The notes under the pieces were generated by a model. That model ran no database searches, had not been told where the DNA came from, and saw nothing but the letters and a program-made list of their open reading frames with translations. 64,000 nucleotides of DNA, taken from Rhododendron vialii (taxonomy: Eukaryota > Streptophyta > Magnoliopsida > Ericales > Ericaceae). This document shows positions 40,901-50,209 of this stretch, piece after piece. How positions within the stretch are numbered: the stretch's first letter is position 1; every line of letters begins with the position of its first letter. The DNA is taken from contig NC_080558.1 in the NCBI RefSeq assembly GCF_030253575.1, positions 8,690,001-8,754,000 of the forward strand, read 5' to 3'. Position numbers and translations under genes: made by a program.

Positions 40901-42379
40901 ATTATTGCGGCGGTGATTCAAAGTAGTAAGATGAAAAAAACGAGTATTACGGTCACCGTCGCATAACCAATTAACCCGTGATTTTAATGCCCAAAAATCT
41001 TCTTCCATGATTAAAATTTTTTCAAACTCAGAAGTTAAATTTTTTTCCAAATCAGTTAAGTAACGGCTGGGATTGGAATCAATGGCTATTTGAAGACCAC
41101 GAAGTCTAGCCAGAATACGTCTTTTCTTCGCAAAAAGATTACCAAAATGTTCTTTGTTCCAAATAGTGACCTTATTGGAGAAAACTTTGGTAGTATGCGC
41201 AAAAGAAGGGGAAGTGGACCTCCAACTATCATTTACGACCGAATAGATGGACGGGTCAGAAAACCAAAACGACTCAAACCGGAACGGTCGGGGGGAAATA
41301 GGGGAAGAGATTGGGATGGTGGAAAGGAGAATGGGACAGTGATCGGAGTGGGTACGAGGGAGATGAGAAACATGGGCATCCGGGAAAAGTAAATTCCAAC
41401 TCGAGTTCGACCAACATCTATCCAATCTTTCTTTGATCAAGTTACCCGTGACTTGTGTATTAGTCCAAGTATATCTTGGGCCCGAAAAGCCCAAATCATG
41501 CATATCGCAATAGTCAATACAATTGCGAAAGGCCGTAGCACGGCTACGAACGATAGGCCGTCCACCAAATTTATCCGCAGAACACAAAACTTCGTTGAAA
41601 TCACCCGCCATAACCCATGGAAGGTTATGTGAGTCAGCAAATAGAGTAAGATTATGCCAAAGTTCTCGACGAAGAGCATAATTAGGACGAGCATAAATGG
41701 CTGAAAAAATCCAAGGACTAGAGTGAGAATGTACCTGAAGGCATGCATGAATCTCTTGCGGTGCCACGTCAAGAATGTCACACTGGAAAGAGCCCTCGTT
41801 CCAAAGCAGCCATATACCCCCCGCAAAGCCCACGGAGTCAGCGATCACAACCTTATCAAAACCCAGATTCTCACTTGCTCGTTGAGCACGAGAACCCCCA
41901 AGACGGGTTTCAAGAATAACCACTAAAACAGGATTATAACGACGAACCAACTCACGGAAATGACGGCGGAAAGCTGGGTTAGCAGCCCCTCTACAGTTCC
42001 AGATAAGAATCTCCATTTGACAGCTAAGGATTGGTTGTTCCTCCTCCTCCGAGGATATCCCTCCCTCCCTTAGTTCCAGGGGTTCCATTGTTTTTTGTTC
42101 CACACTTAGGCTCAGATGGTGCTGTAACTCCACCTCGCCTGGCGGTTTTTCGAAGTGACAACAAACGTGCAGAGTTTGGAGGTTCACTGGAGTGGTCATG
42201 ACATCCACTCGGCTGTACCCCGCTCGGTAAACACACCGCAAGGGTGCCTGATCCAAGGTTAGGAACTGGGAGTACGGGTCCATCGGCGGTGTGGTCAGTG
42301 TTTCCGCGGTGAGGGTTTGGGTTAACGTTTGGAGATTTGGAAGGAGAGTGGTGAAGGGGATTAGCGATTGGTTGGACAA
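37913..42379 (-). CDS. L1 ORF2: EEP endonuclease, reverse transcriptase, zf-RVT, RNase H
   Basis: Open for 1488 codons. The natural start may be the ATG at 42016 (MEILIWNCRGAANP), where the endonuclease domain begins, giving about 1368 aa. Domains in order: EEP endonuclease (AGDFNEVL, RLDRCWSN, HSDHCPILL), RT (SPGPDGLHPGFFQK, LRPISLCN, KLDLEKAYDRLEW, GIRQGDPLSPY and the catalytic FADDLVLF), zf-RVT (WDWIWRLPCSYRIQHFVWLA, CEWCQDIPESTYHVLCDC), and RNase H with D-E-D-D residues visible (NTDGAY, KAELWAL, EVDSMIV, CADALAND). All catalytic boxes inspected are intact, so the protein looks competent. Target-primed reverse transcription is the known mechanism of the family. It overlaps the end of ORF1 by 19 nt in another frame if the upstream start is used. 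Confidence 0.92.
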   Translation of the reverse strand: MSNQSLIPFTTLLPNLQTLTQTLTAETLTTPPMDPYSQFLTLDQAPLRCVYRAGYSRVDVMTTPVNLQTLHVCCHFEKPPGEVELQHHLSLSVEQKTMEPLELREGGISSEEEEQPILSCQMEILIWNCRGAANPAFRRHFRELVRRYNPVLVVILETRLGGSRAQRASENLGFDKVVIADSVGFAGGIWLLWNEGSFQCDILDVAPQEIHACLQVHSHSSPWIFSAIYARPNYALRRELWHNLTLFADSHNLPWVMAGDFNEVLCSADKFGGRPIVRSRATAFRNCIDYCDMHDLGFSGPRYTWTNTQVTGNLIKERLDRCWSNSSWNLLFPDAHVSHLPRTHSDHCPILLSTIPISSPISPRPFRFESFWFSDPSIYSVVNDSWRSTSPSFAHTTKVFSNKVTIWNKEHFGNLFAKKRRILARLRGLQIAIDSNPSRYLTDLEKNLTSEFEKILIMEEDFWALKSRVNWLCDGDRNTRFFHLTTLNHRRNNKIRSLKDATGVWLYDADLIQQTLTSHFISLFTTGMICSKLVSDPPFLFPRIEMECHQSLCSVPMVDEIKKVLWSFKPWKSPGPDGLHPGFFQKTWDIVAPSVVQVIEEAFSVGRIPPGLNHTYLCLIPKIRNPETVGHLRPISLCNTILKLVTKILVSRIRPLLCDLISPLQSSFLPGRSSTDNVIIVQEIVHRFNSMKGSKGNMLIKLDLEKAYDRLEWGFIRQVLHFFNFPPLWINLIMSIISSSSMSILFNGSATDTFSPSRGIRQGDPLSPYIFILCVEYLSIQITLACDNHTWRPIRTSRSGPFLSHLFFADDLVLFAEASIANCETISALLQDFCALSGLKVSLSKSSIFFSKNTPMGARVKFATALGFSETTSVGKYLGCPIHQSRPTKLSFQFIIEKIEAKLAGWKSKHLSFAGRVSLIKSVIETIPSHIMHCNLLPVSVSNKIDQLSRNFLWGSSSNHKKIHAINWDTVTRPKALGGLGLRKTRNNNMVAMAKLNWKLSKRVDLLWVRILKGRYRSTSVRSSNPSTTWRGIKAGNNLFKEGTRVRLGNGSSTSFWMDNWTGTGPLRSKILGPLQQQESSLKVKECWSNHSWNLQAISFVLPEEILSSIHVVPFQWFNPSPDCTIWNLSTNGEFNCKSAHSLIPSKNVNSHLSWDWIWRLPCSYRIQHFVWLAAHDRLLTRKNLFLRNITPSPFCEWCQDIPESTYHVLCDCPRASNIWSALQFSLVDSQALPFDWIRVNSKSVNTHSSGVPKNIIFLFAIWHIWLDRNCRLFDTNPNSNSSTIDPTKISVTILNKSLEWFFLVFQERNSHRKDIQVGWVPPRMGFSKLNTDGAYNCVTGSASTGGILRDHYGIWIGGFHRNIITDSSLKAELWALRDGLSLAKDENIRKLEIEVDSMIVLNLIHATNMVNHPLGNLIFDCRLLMQGFEEVSITHIYREANRCADALANDAPVSVGDLYIYPVIPICISSFLYADLIGVSYPRIVNS

Positions 42380-44262
42380 AGGTTATTACTGCCATCGGGT
42401 GGTTGGGGTGAAGTTGTGGTATGGGAAAGAAGGGTGAAACATTGGTCCAAGCTCGGATTATGTCGGGATTTGATAACTGAAGAATGGTATCCGGATGCCT
42501 CCTCACATATTGGAGGAAATCGTTGCCCAACCGGGTCCTGTTCGGTTGAGAATCCAAATACCACCCCGGCTGATTCGCTGGGTCCATGTCCATCAGGGAG
42601 AAGGGAATCAGAGGTTCCGGGTGGGGTAGGTTTTGTGGAATTTGTGAAGTTGGTGTGGGGCGGCTGTTGAATAGACGGGATCGGCGGCGCGGAGCCATTT
42701 TTGTTTTTGGGAGGAGCCTTTGAGAAAAGGGTTGGGGTGACTAACTCTTTGCCAAGAATAGGTTTTTCTGGTTTTGGTGGGGAAGAAAGGGCATTTAATG
42801 GATTTGCAGAGGGGACAGACCGGTTGATTGGGACGACACCCAACGAGGTACGAGGTATCACAGAAGAGCTATTATCAGAGATAGCTTCCTTATTTGGCTT
42901 ACCTGAGATAGCAGTCACAAGCAAAGGAGAGGACAGCACTTGGAAAGGGTTAGGTGTGATAGGCACACTGCTCGATGTTGAAGGGTCAACGACTAAAGGT
43001 GTAGGTGTTGGCTGAGAAAGTTTATTTCCTTTACCCAAGGACTGAGCTACTCTAGCTTTTCCAGAATCCATATATGGAAAGTTAGGAATGGGCTTTTGTT
43101 TCTGAGAGGGGAAAGTTTTCCGACCGGCGAGCATCCATTTCCCGTACTGTTCTTCCGCTGAATTAGTAACCGGTATCGGATTCTTCTGAGGGCAGTCAAG
43201 GAGCTTATGGCCAACCACACCACAATGGAAGCAAATGGAGGAGATACCCTCATAGGCTACTCTCTGCCTGTGTTTACCCACTTTTACCCATGAAATCAGA
43301 GGTGCATTGAGATCCACTTGGACACAAAGCCGGGCAAAACGAAGTTTAGTACCCGACTCCGTTTGAACGTCAATTTTTAACAAAACACCAATCTTTGCAC
43401 CCATCTTTTGGAGAATATCTTTATCATACATTTCCAACGGGAGCTCAGGTAGTTGGACCCATATTGCTGAGGTAGAGATAGTGGCTCGTGAAGGTTGGAA
43501 CCCCGCCTCCCATTTACGAACAGAGATAAAATGGGGTCCGATAAACCAAGGACCACCATGTAATGCTCTATGTAAATCAAGTTCAGATTTGAACTTAACG
43601 AGAATAAAACCCAATCCTAGGTCAAAACCCGAAAAGTTGTCCACCATTTTCCATAAAGAACGGAGCTTAGCCATAAGGAAAGATAGAGCGAAGGATTTTC
43701 CAACGACTTTAATAATCAAGGAAAGCTTCCATGGCTGGCGAATACGAATCTTATCCTCTTTAGTCAGCTTGATGGAAGGACAAGAAGGATCCTCCTCCTC
43801 ATCATCATCAGAGAAACAATCCATTTCAGACAGGAGAGCCAGCTCAGAAGGTCCAACTCCATTCAGAGTATCCTTGAAGGATAAGGAACCGGAGTTGGAG
43901 ACGGTAGAGGAAGGTTTGGTTAGAAGATGATTTGGGTTTAGGACAGGATTAATGGGAGGAGGGACAAGGTTTGATGGAGAAGGGTTGGGTGAAGGAGAAG
44001 AGGAAGGGGGGTTGGAAATGGTTAAAGGAGGGTTAGATTTTGGGACAGAAACTTGGGCTCGGGGAAGTCCAAGTTTACATTGGTTACGTTCCAGCAGATC
44101 TTCTTCTTCAGTAGAGAATCCAGAGGCTTCTTCAGGGGGTTGTGCTGCTAAGGACCGAGCATCTTCACCTGTGCTAGCTGCCGTGACACCGCAACCGATC
44201 TGCACGCCCATCTCTCTCTCTCTCTCTTTTCCCTTCTCTCTCTCTCTCTTTCCAACTCCCAA
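42361..44262 (-). CDS. L1 ORF1: DUF4283/CCHC nucleic-acid-binding protein, 633 aa
   Basis: Open for 633 codons. It contains a DUF4283-type RNA-binding region (about residues 165-300: WKLSLIIKVVGKSFAL, GGPWFIGPHFISVRKW) and one zinc knuckle CFHCGVVGHKLLDC (about 355-370). A long Pro/Ser/Thr-rich C-terminal tail follows. This is the usual form of ORF1 in plant L1 elements, which coats the element RNA. The first residues, rich in Arg/Glu/Lys, derive from the GA-repeat leader, so translation may begin at the second Met (MGVQIGCG). ORF1 and ORF2 differ in frame. Confidence 0.88.
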   Translation of the reverse strand: MGVGKREREKGKEREREMGVQIGCGVTAASTGEDARSLAAQPPEEASGFSTEEEDLLERNQCKLGLPRAQVSVPKSNPPLTISNPPSSSPSPNPSPSNLVPPPINPVLNPNHLLTKPSSTVSNSGSLSFKDTLNGVGPSELALLSEMDCFSDDDEEEDPSCPSIKLTKEDKIRIRQPWKLSLIIKVVGKSFALSFLMAKLRSLWKMVDNFSGFDLGLGFILVKFKSELDLHRALHGGPWFIGPHFISVRKWEAGFQPSRATISTSAIWVQLPELPLEMYDKDILQKMGAKIGVLLKIDVQTESGTKLRFARLCVQVDLNAPLISWVKVGKHRQRVAYEGISSICFHCGVVGHKLLDCPQKNPIPVTNSAEEQYGKWMLAGRKTFPSQKQKPIPNFPYMDSGKARVAQSLGKGNKLSQPTPTPLVVDPSTSSSVPITPNPFQVLSSPLLVTAISGKPNKEAISDNSSSVIPRTSLGVVPINRSVPSANPLNALSSPPKPEKPILGKELVTPTLFSKAPPKNKNGSAPPIPSIQQPPHTNFTNSTKPTPPGTSDSLLPDGHGPSESAGVVFGFSTEQDPVGQRFPPICEEASGYHSSVIKSRHNPSLDQCFTLLSHTTTSPQPPDGSNNLCPTNR

Positions 44263-44345
44263 TCTTGGAGGGCTAAAAGACTAGAAGTCCCTGTTTTGGC
44301 TACAGTTATTGCATTCTACTAGTTCTAAGGCTCTGCAATGATAAT

Positions 44346-44990
44346 GTTCGCTCTCTGTCATATGCTGCGAAGACACTCTCTCTTTCTCTCTATGTCTACC
44401 TCCCTCTCATTCTCTTTTTCTTCCCAGCCACATCCACCACCACCCCACTGCCGACACCACACACACCACCTCCTCCTCCTCTCGCCATCTCCCTCACGGC
44501 ACCACACCACCACCATCTTACGGGCCCGTGTTTTGGCTGCCCGTAACCACCCCAAACCCGTCACCGCACCACGGCATCACTACGGTTCACCACCTACTCC
44601 TCTCGGCACCACCACCACCACCCGAAACCACCCACCTCCTCTCTCTCTCTCTCTCTCTCACGGGTCCTCTCTCCCTCTCACTGTATATATGCATGTACAA
44701 ATATGTATATTGGTACATATTTAGATATCAGTTATATATATACTACTGTTCAAGATTTTGTTCATTCTTTAATTAGTTGAATAAACAATCCTTTTTTTAA
44801 GTAATGAAGTTTGAACATGATTTTGAAGTGTGAAAACGTAATAATATGATTTTTAGATGTAAAAATGGAATGCGTATGAGTTTTACTAAATCACATGTAT
44901 CTTACTGGAAGAATGAATAAATTGGAAGTTTATGATTTTTTAAAGTTGATTGTATTGTAGTATAGTTGAAAAAGGTATTGATTTTGGAAT
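44346..44990 (+). repeat. Probable gypsy LTR, second segment (between L1 and Tat element)
   Basis: CT-rich and CCA/CAC-rich sequence with (CT)n at about 44638-44660, then AT-rich sequence up to the Tat element border. It would continue the LTR that started at 37564, because the left piece also ends in CT-rich sequence. No gene is supported here. The Thr/Pro/His-rich frame at 44338-44724 comes from low complexity. Confidence 0.4.
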
Positions 44991-46466
44991 TGTTTCTCCA
45001 CAAAAAGTGTTAAAACCAAATTGGCTTGGAATGCGAGGGCGTGCCAGGACAAATCTGTCCAAATTGCTTTTAAGGCCTTCATACCTCAAAACCTTATTTA
45101 TGTCGAGTGATTGTGCTCGGCCTAAAGGGTAAGGCCTCGTAATGGTTCGTTGGTTTCTTTGTCAGGCTAAGGACTTGAAATATTTTCTACTCGTTGCTAG
45201 AACAATGGAAAGAAAGACAATGCAGTAAACACGGATCAAACGAACTCCATTAATCGATTTAATGAGGTTTGGGTATAGGGAAAGTGATGAAAAATTAAGC
45301 TATTTTTAGAGTGAATACAAGTAATGCTTGATAGGAATGAAAATGTAAGTGCTTAAGCTGTGAGCTTTGAGGTCGTGGACCACTGCCAAGGCCTCCAAAA
45401 CTGAGAATTATAAGAGGCACAGGCCTTGGGCTGCTTCAAAATACTCCAATGCATGGCTGCCATGTGGCCTTCTAGCAGAGGTCTAGGTTTGAGCAGCTTC
45501 AAAATGGTCCAACGAGGGGCTACTCTCTGAACAAAATGTGCCTTTCACTCCAAGAGAACGGCAAAGGCCTGAGAAACCTCTATTCATTCTGCAAAAAGAA
45601 TTTCTGTTCCTGTAGCATCCAGGCTTTTGAGCTGCTTCAACACTCAAACTATTGCTTGAGTGGATTCCCTCCGGGCCCACCACTGCTGAAGACCAGCATT
45701 CCTATCATTTCATTGGACCTTGCATCTCTCGTGGGCCCTTAAACCTTCTAAACCTGGTTCTTTTCGGAAGAAGAATCGAGAATCAAAAGCTCGGGCAAAT
45801 CCGGGTGAGCTGCTTGTGAGCAACTTGCTTAGGTCTGTAAGAGTTATGCACTAGTATCTTCATGGGTTGCATGCGTGCCACCTGTTGCGTGCCTTGCATC
45901 ATTTTAAAAAGCAGGGTCCCACTAGTTTAGACTTTGAGCTGTTTGTGAGCAGCTTCCCCAAACCTGTCTCAGCAAGAATATTCTAGGCCTTTGAGTTGCT
46001 TGTGAGCAGTTTTAAGGCCTTTTTTCTTACTTATTCAAGGCTTTAAATGGAGTTCCTAAAACGGTGGGCCCTTTTCGTACTTGGACCTGAACTCATAGGT
46101 GAATAATGGGCCTTTGCCCATTGTAAGCCTTCTGAGCTTAAGCCTGGTGAGAAAACCAAGGCCTTTACTGATTTGGGTTTGATCTCGAAGGCCTTACCTT
46201 ATTGTAGTGACATGCTTTTAGGTTGGGCCTGGACGAGATAAGTTGACTGATTCAGGCCTTGGGCCTTTAACTGATTTGGACCTACTAAAGGGCCTCATCT
46301 TTTCTAAGAGTCGGGCCAAGCCTGATTTTTATTGAAGTGACATTTCGGCCCAATACCACCGGTAGCCGACTTTCAAATCCTTCCCAAGCCTGAAATTTTC
46401 AACGAGGGCCATCTTTGAACCGACCAATCGGCCTTCTGATTTTTCAGCCAAAAATGGGTGTAAACA
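44991..46466 (-). repeat. Tat element 3' LTR (1476 bp)
   Basis: Similar to the 57489-58998 LTR, with scattered substitutions of a few percent by eye. It lacks one of the two TTTGAGCTGCTTGTGAGCAG repeats present in the other LTR. It contains many AGGCCTT/GGCCTTT motifs. The plus-strand gene starts about 500 bp to its right, so promoter activity from this side could drive it. Confidence 0.9.
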
Positions 46467-46689
46467 TTGCCCCCCCACACCTCAACTTCGTTCGAGAAAT
46501 CGAGGGGTGTGTCGGTTCCATTTTGGCCTCTCTATCGGGCTAATCCTAAAAATGTGGGTGCAACGACAAATTATTCGGTGCTCCTATTACACCTGATCAA
46601 ATTTTAGATGTTCTTGTAACTCCCAAATTTCAAACCAGCCGCCCCTTTTAAAGAACATTTGTTTTTTCCAGGCACCACCTTTTACAGAA

Positions 46690-46730
46690 AAACACAGAGA
46701 GAGAGAAAGAGAGAGAGAGAGAAAGAGAAG
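46690..46730. repeat. GA-rich microsatellite upstream of the antisense gene
   Basis: Runs of GAGAGA interrupted by GAAAGA. A TATA-like CTCTATAACTC at about 46834 follows on the plus strand, about 130 bp before the ATG at 46971. Confidence 0.7.
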
Positions 46731-46970
46731 TACACTCTAGGAAAAAGGGGATGATGATTAACCCACATGGGTCCTTCCCATTTCCCGAAAACGAAGGGGT
46801 AGTGGGCGGTTATATCTTCTCCTCATTTACTCCCTCTATAACTCTCTTCTTCTTTCTAATTTCCAAAACCCATTTCCATTTTTCTTTCTTCCACGATCGA
46901 GAACTGTCCCCCTTCTTCTTCATTCCTCAGGGAAAACAAGAACCCTACTCCTCGGTTCTTTACCCCCACC

Positions 46971-49968
46971 ATGGCTCCCAAAAAGTCTCGGCAGAAGGCA
47001 GCAAGTTTGGCGACCCAAGTCATGCAAATAATCGAAGGAGAAGAAACCCCAATCCACACAGAGATCTTGATCCCGCAAACCATAGCAAAATCAGGAATGG
47101 CGCTTGGCCCGGCCTTCGATGGTGAGTTTCCCTCTTTTTTCTCTTCGTACTATCCCCTGGCCGAAGACTCCTTACCTTTTGGTTCGGTCAATCCTGACTG
47201 GAGCAACTACCATAAACCAAATCCCAATCGATTATGGCCTTGGCCTGACAAGGAGTACCTCTCCTGGTTGGACCAAATGTCCGAGGCCAAGGGCCATCTG
47301 TGGAAATCAATTGGTATCCATGATGCCATCATGCTTAGTAGGTCTGCCATAAACATGGACAATGCCCTCTTTTTTGCTGCGGCCCAATTCTGGTCTACCA
47401 TCACTAACAGCTTCCATTTTAGGGTTGGGATGATGGGGCCGACACTACAAGACATATGCTTCCTTACCGGCCTCCGCGCTCACGGCGTTGAGGCCAACTG
47501 CTTTCTAAGTCAAAAGACTCCTGTCTTTGAGTATCCTGCCTCCGAGTTCCTAGCTTATACCCGTTTCATTCCCTTTTTCCATGGAGAAGGGGATGTAACC
47601 GAAGAGGAGCATGTAGCTTTTTTGCTCTACTAGCTAAACAAATTTAGTTTTTGTGTTTCCTCGAGTCGGATTACCAAAGATTTCACGGATTTGGCCAAGG
47701 CCTTGGCTTCGGGTCACAAGCTAGCCATGGCCCCTTTGATCTTGGCCTATTTGTACAGAGGAATGCATGATCTTTTAGGGAATCGCTATGTGTTCGCTGC
47801 TGGTCCATTATGGATTATGGCCTTATGGCTCTGGGCCTACTTTCCTACTTTGGGCCCGAAACCCAATAAAAACCCCGAAAACACATGCTACGGCCTGCAC
47901 TACCGTGACCTCTCCCCCCGAGAACATACGTTCGAGGCCTGCTTCCATTATTTTTATACCGATTTGGCTTCAATGGGCACGGGTTGGATGCCTTTTGAGA
48001 GGGACACAGTCCCTACATGGCTCAAAGCCGATCCATCTGAGTTTGAGGAGGATGATGACCAAAAAGAGATATGGGCTAGCTTCTTAATCTCCTGAGACCT
48101 GTTGTTCAGTCTGAGTGCCCAATCAAAAAATGAGAAGTCCGGAGTTGAGTTCTATAATGCTGCTCAATTTGCCCGACAATACGGCTTACTTCAACTCATT
48201 CCTCTTCCTCCCTATGCATCACTGAATGTTAACTTCATACTAAGGCCTATCGTTGAACTAAAATCTTTGGAAAAAGTTAAGGATGACTTTGTCAAGGCCA
48301 AGGCTGACTTCGAACTCCTCCCTTATTCTGAATTCCCTGAGAAATCCGACGAGTTCGCTGCTTGGCAGAAAGGTTACATCAAACCCCTGTTTTCCAAGCC
48401 TGTGAAAGAAATCCTGAAGGAGATAATGCCTCCACCTCCTCCCGAGCCCAAGAAGGGTGGCTCTAAAGCCAAGACTACTTCGGCAACTTCTTCGAAATGG
48501 AGGAGTAAGCTTTGACCGCTTTTTCCTTATATAAACTATCGCCATATTTCCTTGTTCTAACAATTTCGATTGATATCGGCCTCGAAGATAAAGAAGTCGA
48601 ACAACAGGAAAACGTCGCCAAGAAGGCTAAGATGCTCCCTGGATTGGCCTCAAAGGCCGTGCCTGGGAAGGGTCTTCCCCCAAAGGTATCTCAATTTTCA
48701 AGCCTTTACTATTGTTAACTTGTGGATTTTGATTTTTATGCCTCTTGATCCTTGTTCAAGCCATCGAGGCAGCTATTGCTGGGCGTACAAGGGGTAGTTC
48801 TACCAAGTCCTTGGACAAAGAGGAATCTCCCCCTACGCCCGTACTCGTTTATCCCTTCTTGGCTTTAACCTCTTGTGTTTTTCTCGTCTGGTTCTAACCA
48901 CTTTTCTCTTCTGAAATTAGGCCACCAAGAGAAGCACTGGTAGCGGGGTCACCAAGCCTACCCTTGCCAAAATCAAAAGGGCACAAGTCACTGTAAAAAG
49001 AAAGACCAAAAGGGGTACCTCTACTGAGGAATCGGATTCCAGTACTCTCGTCGTTCATGTAAGGCAATACTCTCCGTAGGTTCTATTTTCAGCCATTGTT
49101 AACACTAAACTCCTACTGGCCTCGGCAGGAACTTGACGACCCCGATTCTTCAGAGAAACTTGAGGGCTCTAAAGGGGAAACTCAAGCCACCTCTTCGTCC
49201 CACGAAACACAGAAAACTCACTCACTTGCCGAGAAGAAGCCCACTCTTCTTGACCTGGATGATGAATCTTTTGACAAGTTTTTTCAGACCCTGGAAGAGT
49301 TAGTGAACCCAACCATTTCAAGAACCTCTGGTAGTGGAATTGGGTCATCAACCCCAGCATCATTCACTCCCGAAGAGATCAATCAAGCTAAGGAAATCCT
49401 GAAGGCAGCCCTAAACCTGGGCATCAAATCTGCCTTCCAACCAGACCATTACCCTTCCCTTCAGAAATCGATGAACATCCTGGTCAAATCCCAGGCCTTA
49501 GGGAGCAATGCTGAATCTGCCTTACAACTCTTCCTCCGGGATCTTCCAAACCTGAAGAGGTCCTTCATGTCGGCCACCGAGAAGCGTACCCTTGCGACCT
49601 CCAAACTCACCAAGATCGATGACCTGCAGCAAGAATTGAAACAGGGGCTTGGGGCGCAGAACGAGCTCAAGGCAGAGATTGAAACGGCCAAGACTAGGCG
49701 CAAAGAGCACCTCTCGACCATCCAATCCCTAGACCAACAGTTGATCGAAGCCCGACAGCAATTGGCAGACCATGGACAGCATAAAGCCTCGCTAGCCCAG
49801 AGGAGGCAAGAACTTCTCGACGCTGCTCAAGGTCCCTTAGATGCTCTTCAGACTTTGATGGTCGAAAAACCGATAGCCGAGGCCTCAAGGGATCGAGCAG
49901 AAATAGTGATCAATGATGCCACTATGGCCTGGACGGGTCTCAAGGCCAACCTGGAAAATGAGCTCTAA
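46971..49968 (+). pseudogene. Multi-exon plant mobile domain (PMD) gene antisense in the Tat element
   Basis: The first exon (46971-48504) encodes a plant mobile domain (aminotransferase-like, MAIN/MAIL type). Its features include FHFRVGMMGPTLQDICFLTG, HGVEANCFL, the FLLY*LNKF segment, LAPLILAYLYRG-like MAPLILAYLYRG, WAYFPTLGP, and CFHYFYTDLASMG. One frame runs through two nonsense codons: TAG at 47631 where Trp is expected, and TGA at 48093 where Arg is expected. Splice sites then suggest exons at 48588-48685, one near 48761-48840 (boundaries unclear), 48921-49058 (basic, KIKRAQVTVKRKTKRG) and 49129-49968. The last encodes a Ser/Thr-rich stretch and a coiled coil of about 120 residues (DDLQQELKQGLGAQNELKAE onward), stop at 49966. 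Introns can survive because the gene is antisense to the genomic RNA. Function in the element is unknown. Cellular PMD proteins act in silencing and genome stability. Confidence 0.78.
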
Positions 49969-50209
49969 ACTTCACAAAACATGTAATAATCGTAGCCATG
50001 CACCCTTTTAATTTTGCTTACGATAGCCTAGCCTAAAACTCTTTTTGTCAAGCCTGAGGCTAGTCTGTTTTGTTTGTGATGTAGCCTACTATCGCCTAGG
50101 TCTTTTTGACTGTGTTTTGGCCTGCGACTCCCTTTCTGCCAGGCTTTTTGTTTGTTTAAACGTGGCTGACAGACTATACCTTCGGCATTTGGTTTTTCTG
50201 CTTATGTGC
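49969..50209. terminator. Shared 3' region between convergent PMD gene and gag-pol
   Basis: About 240 bp separate the stop of the plus-strand gene (49966-49968) and the stop of pol on the minus strand (50210). Both transcripts must end in or near this space. No single clear poly(A) signal was identified. Confidence 0.35.

Larger units (their letters stand above)
37868..44345 (-). mobile_element. Full-length L1-type LINE with two open ORFs
   Basis: A 6.4-kb minus-strand element has ORF1 (nucleic-acid binding) and ORF2 (endonuclease-RT-RNase H), both uninterrupted. It ends at the left with a short A tail (six A on the minus strand, 37869-37874). The 5' leader is GA-rich (about 44210-44250). 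The 5' boundary lies between 44285 and 44345. A possible short target duplication CGCTCTCT (left near 37857, right near 44350) is weak. Confidence 0.85.

Noticed and set aside
37857-44357. CGCTCTCT as the L1 target-site duplication
   Set aside because: Both flanks are CT-rich, so an 8-bp match there is not informative.
44338-44724. Ser/Pro/His-rich plus-strand frame
   Set aside because: Low-complexity CT and CCA sequence of an LTR-like region.
45483-45742. Short frames repeated at 57982-58241
   Set aside because: They are the same LTR sequence in the two Tat LTRs, open in both by descent and without a domain.
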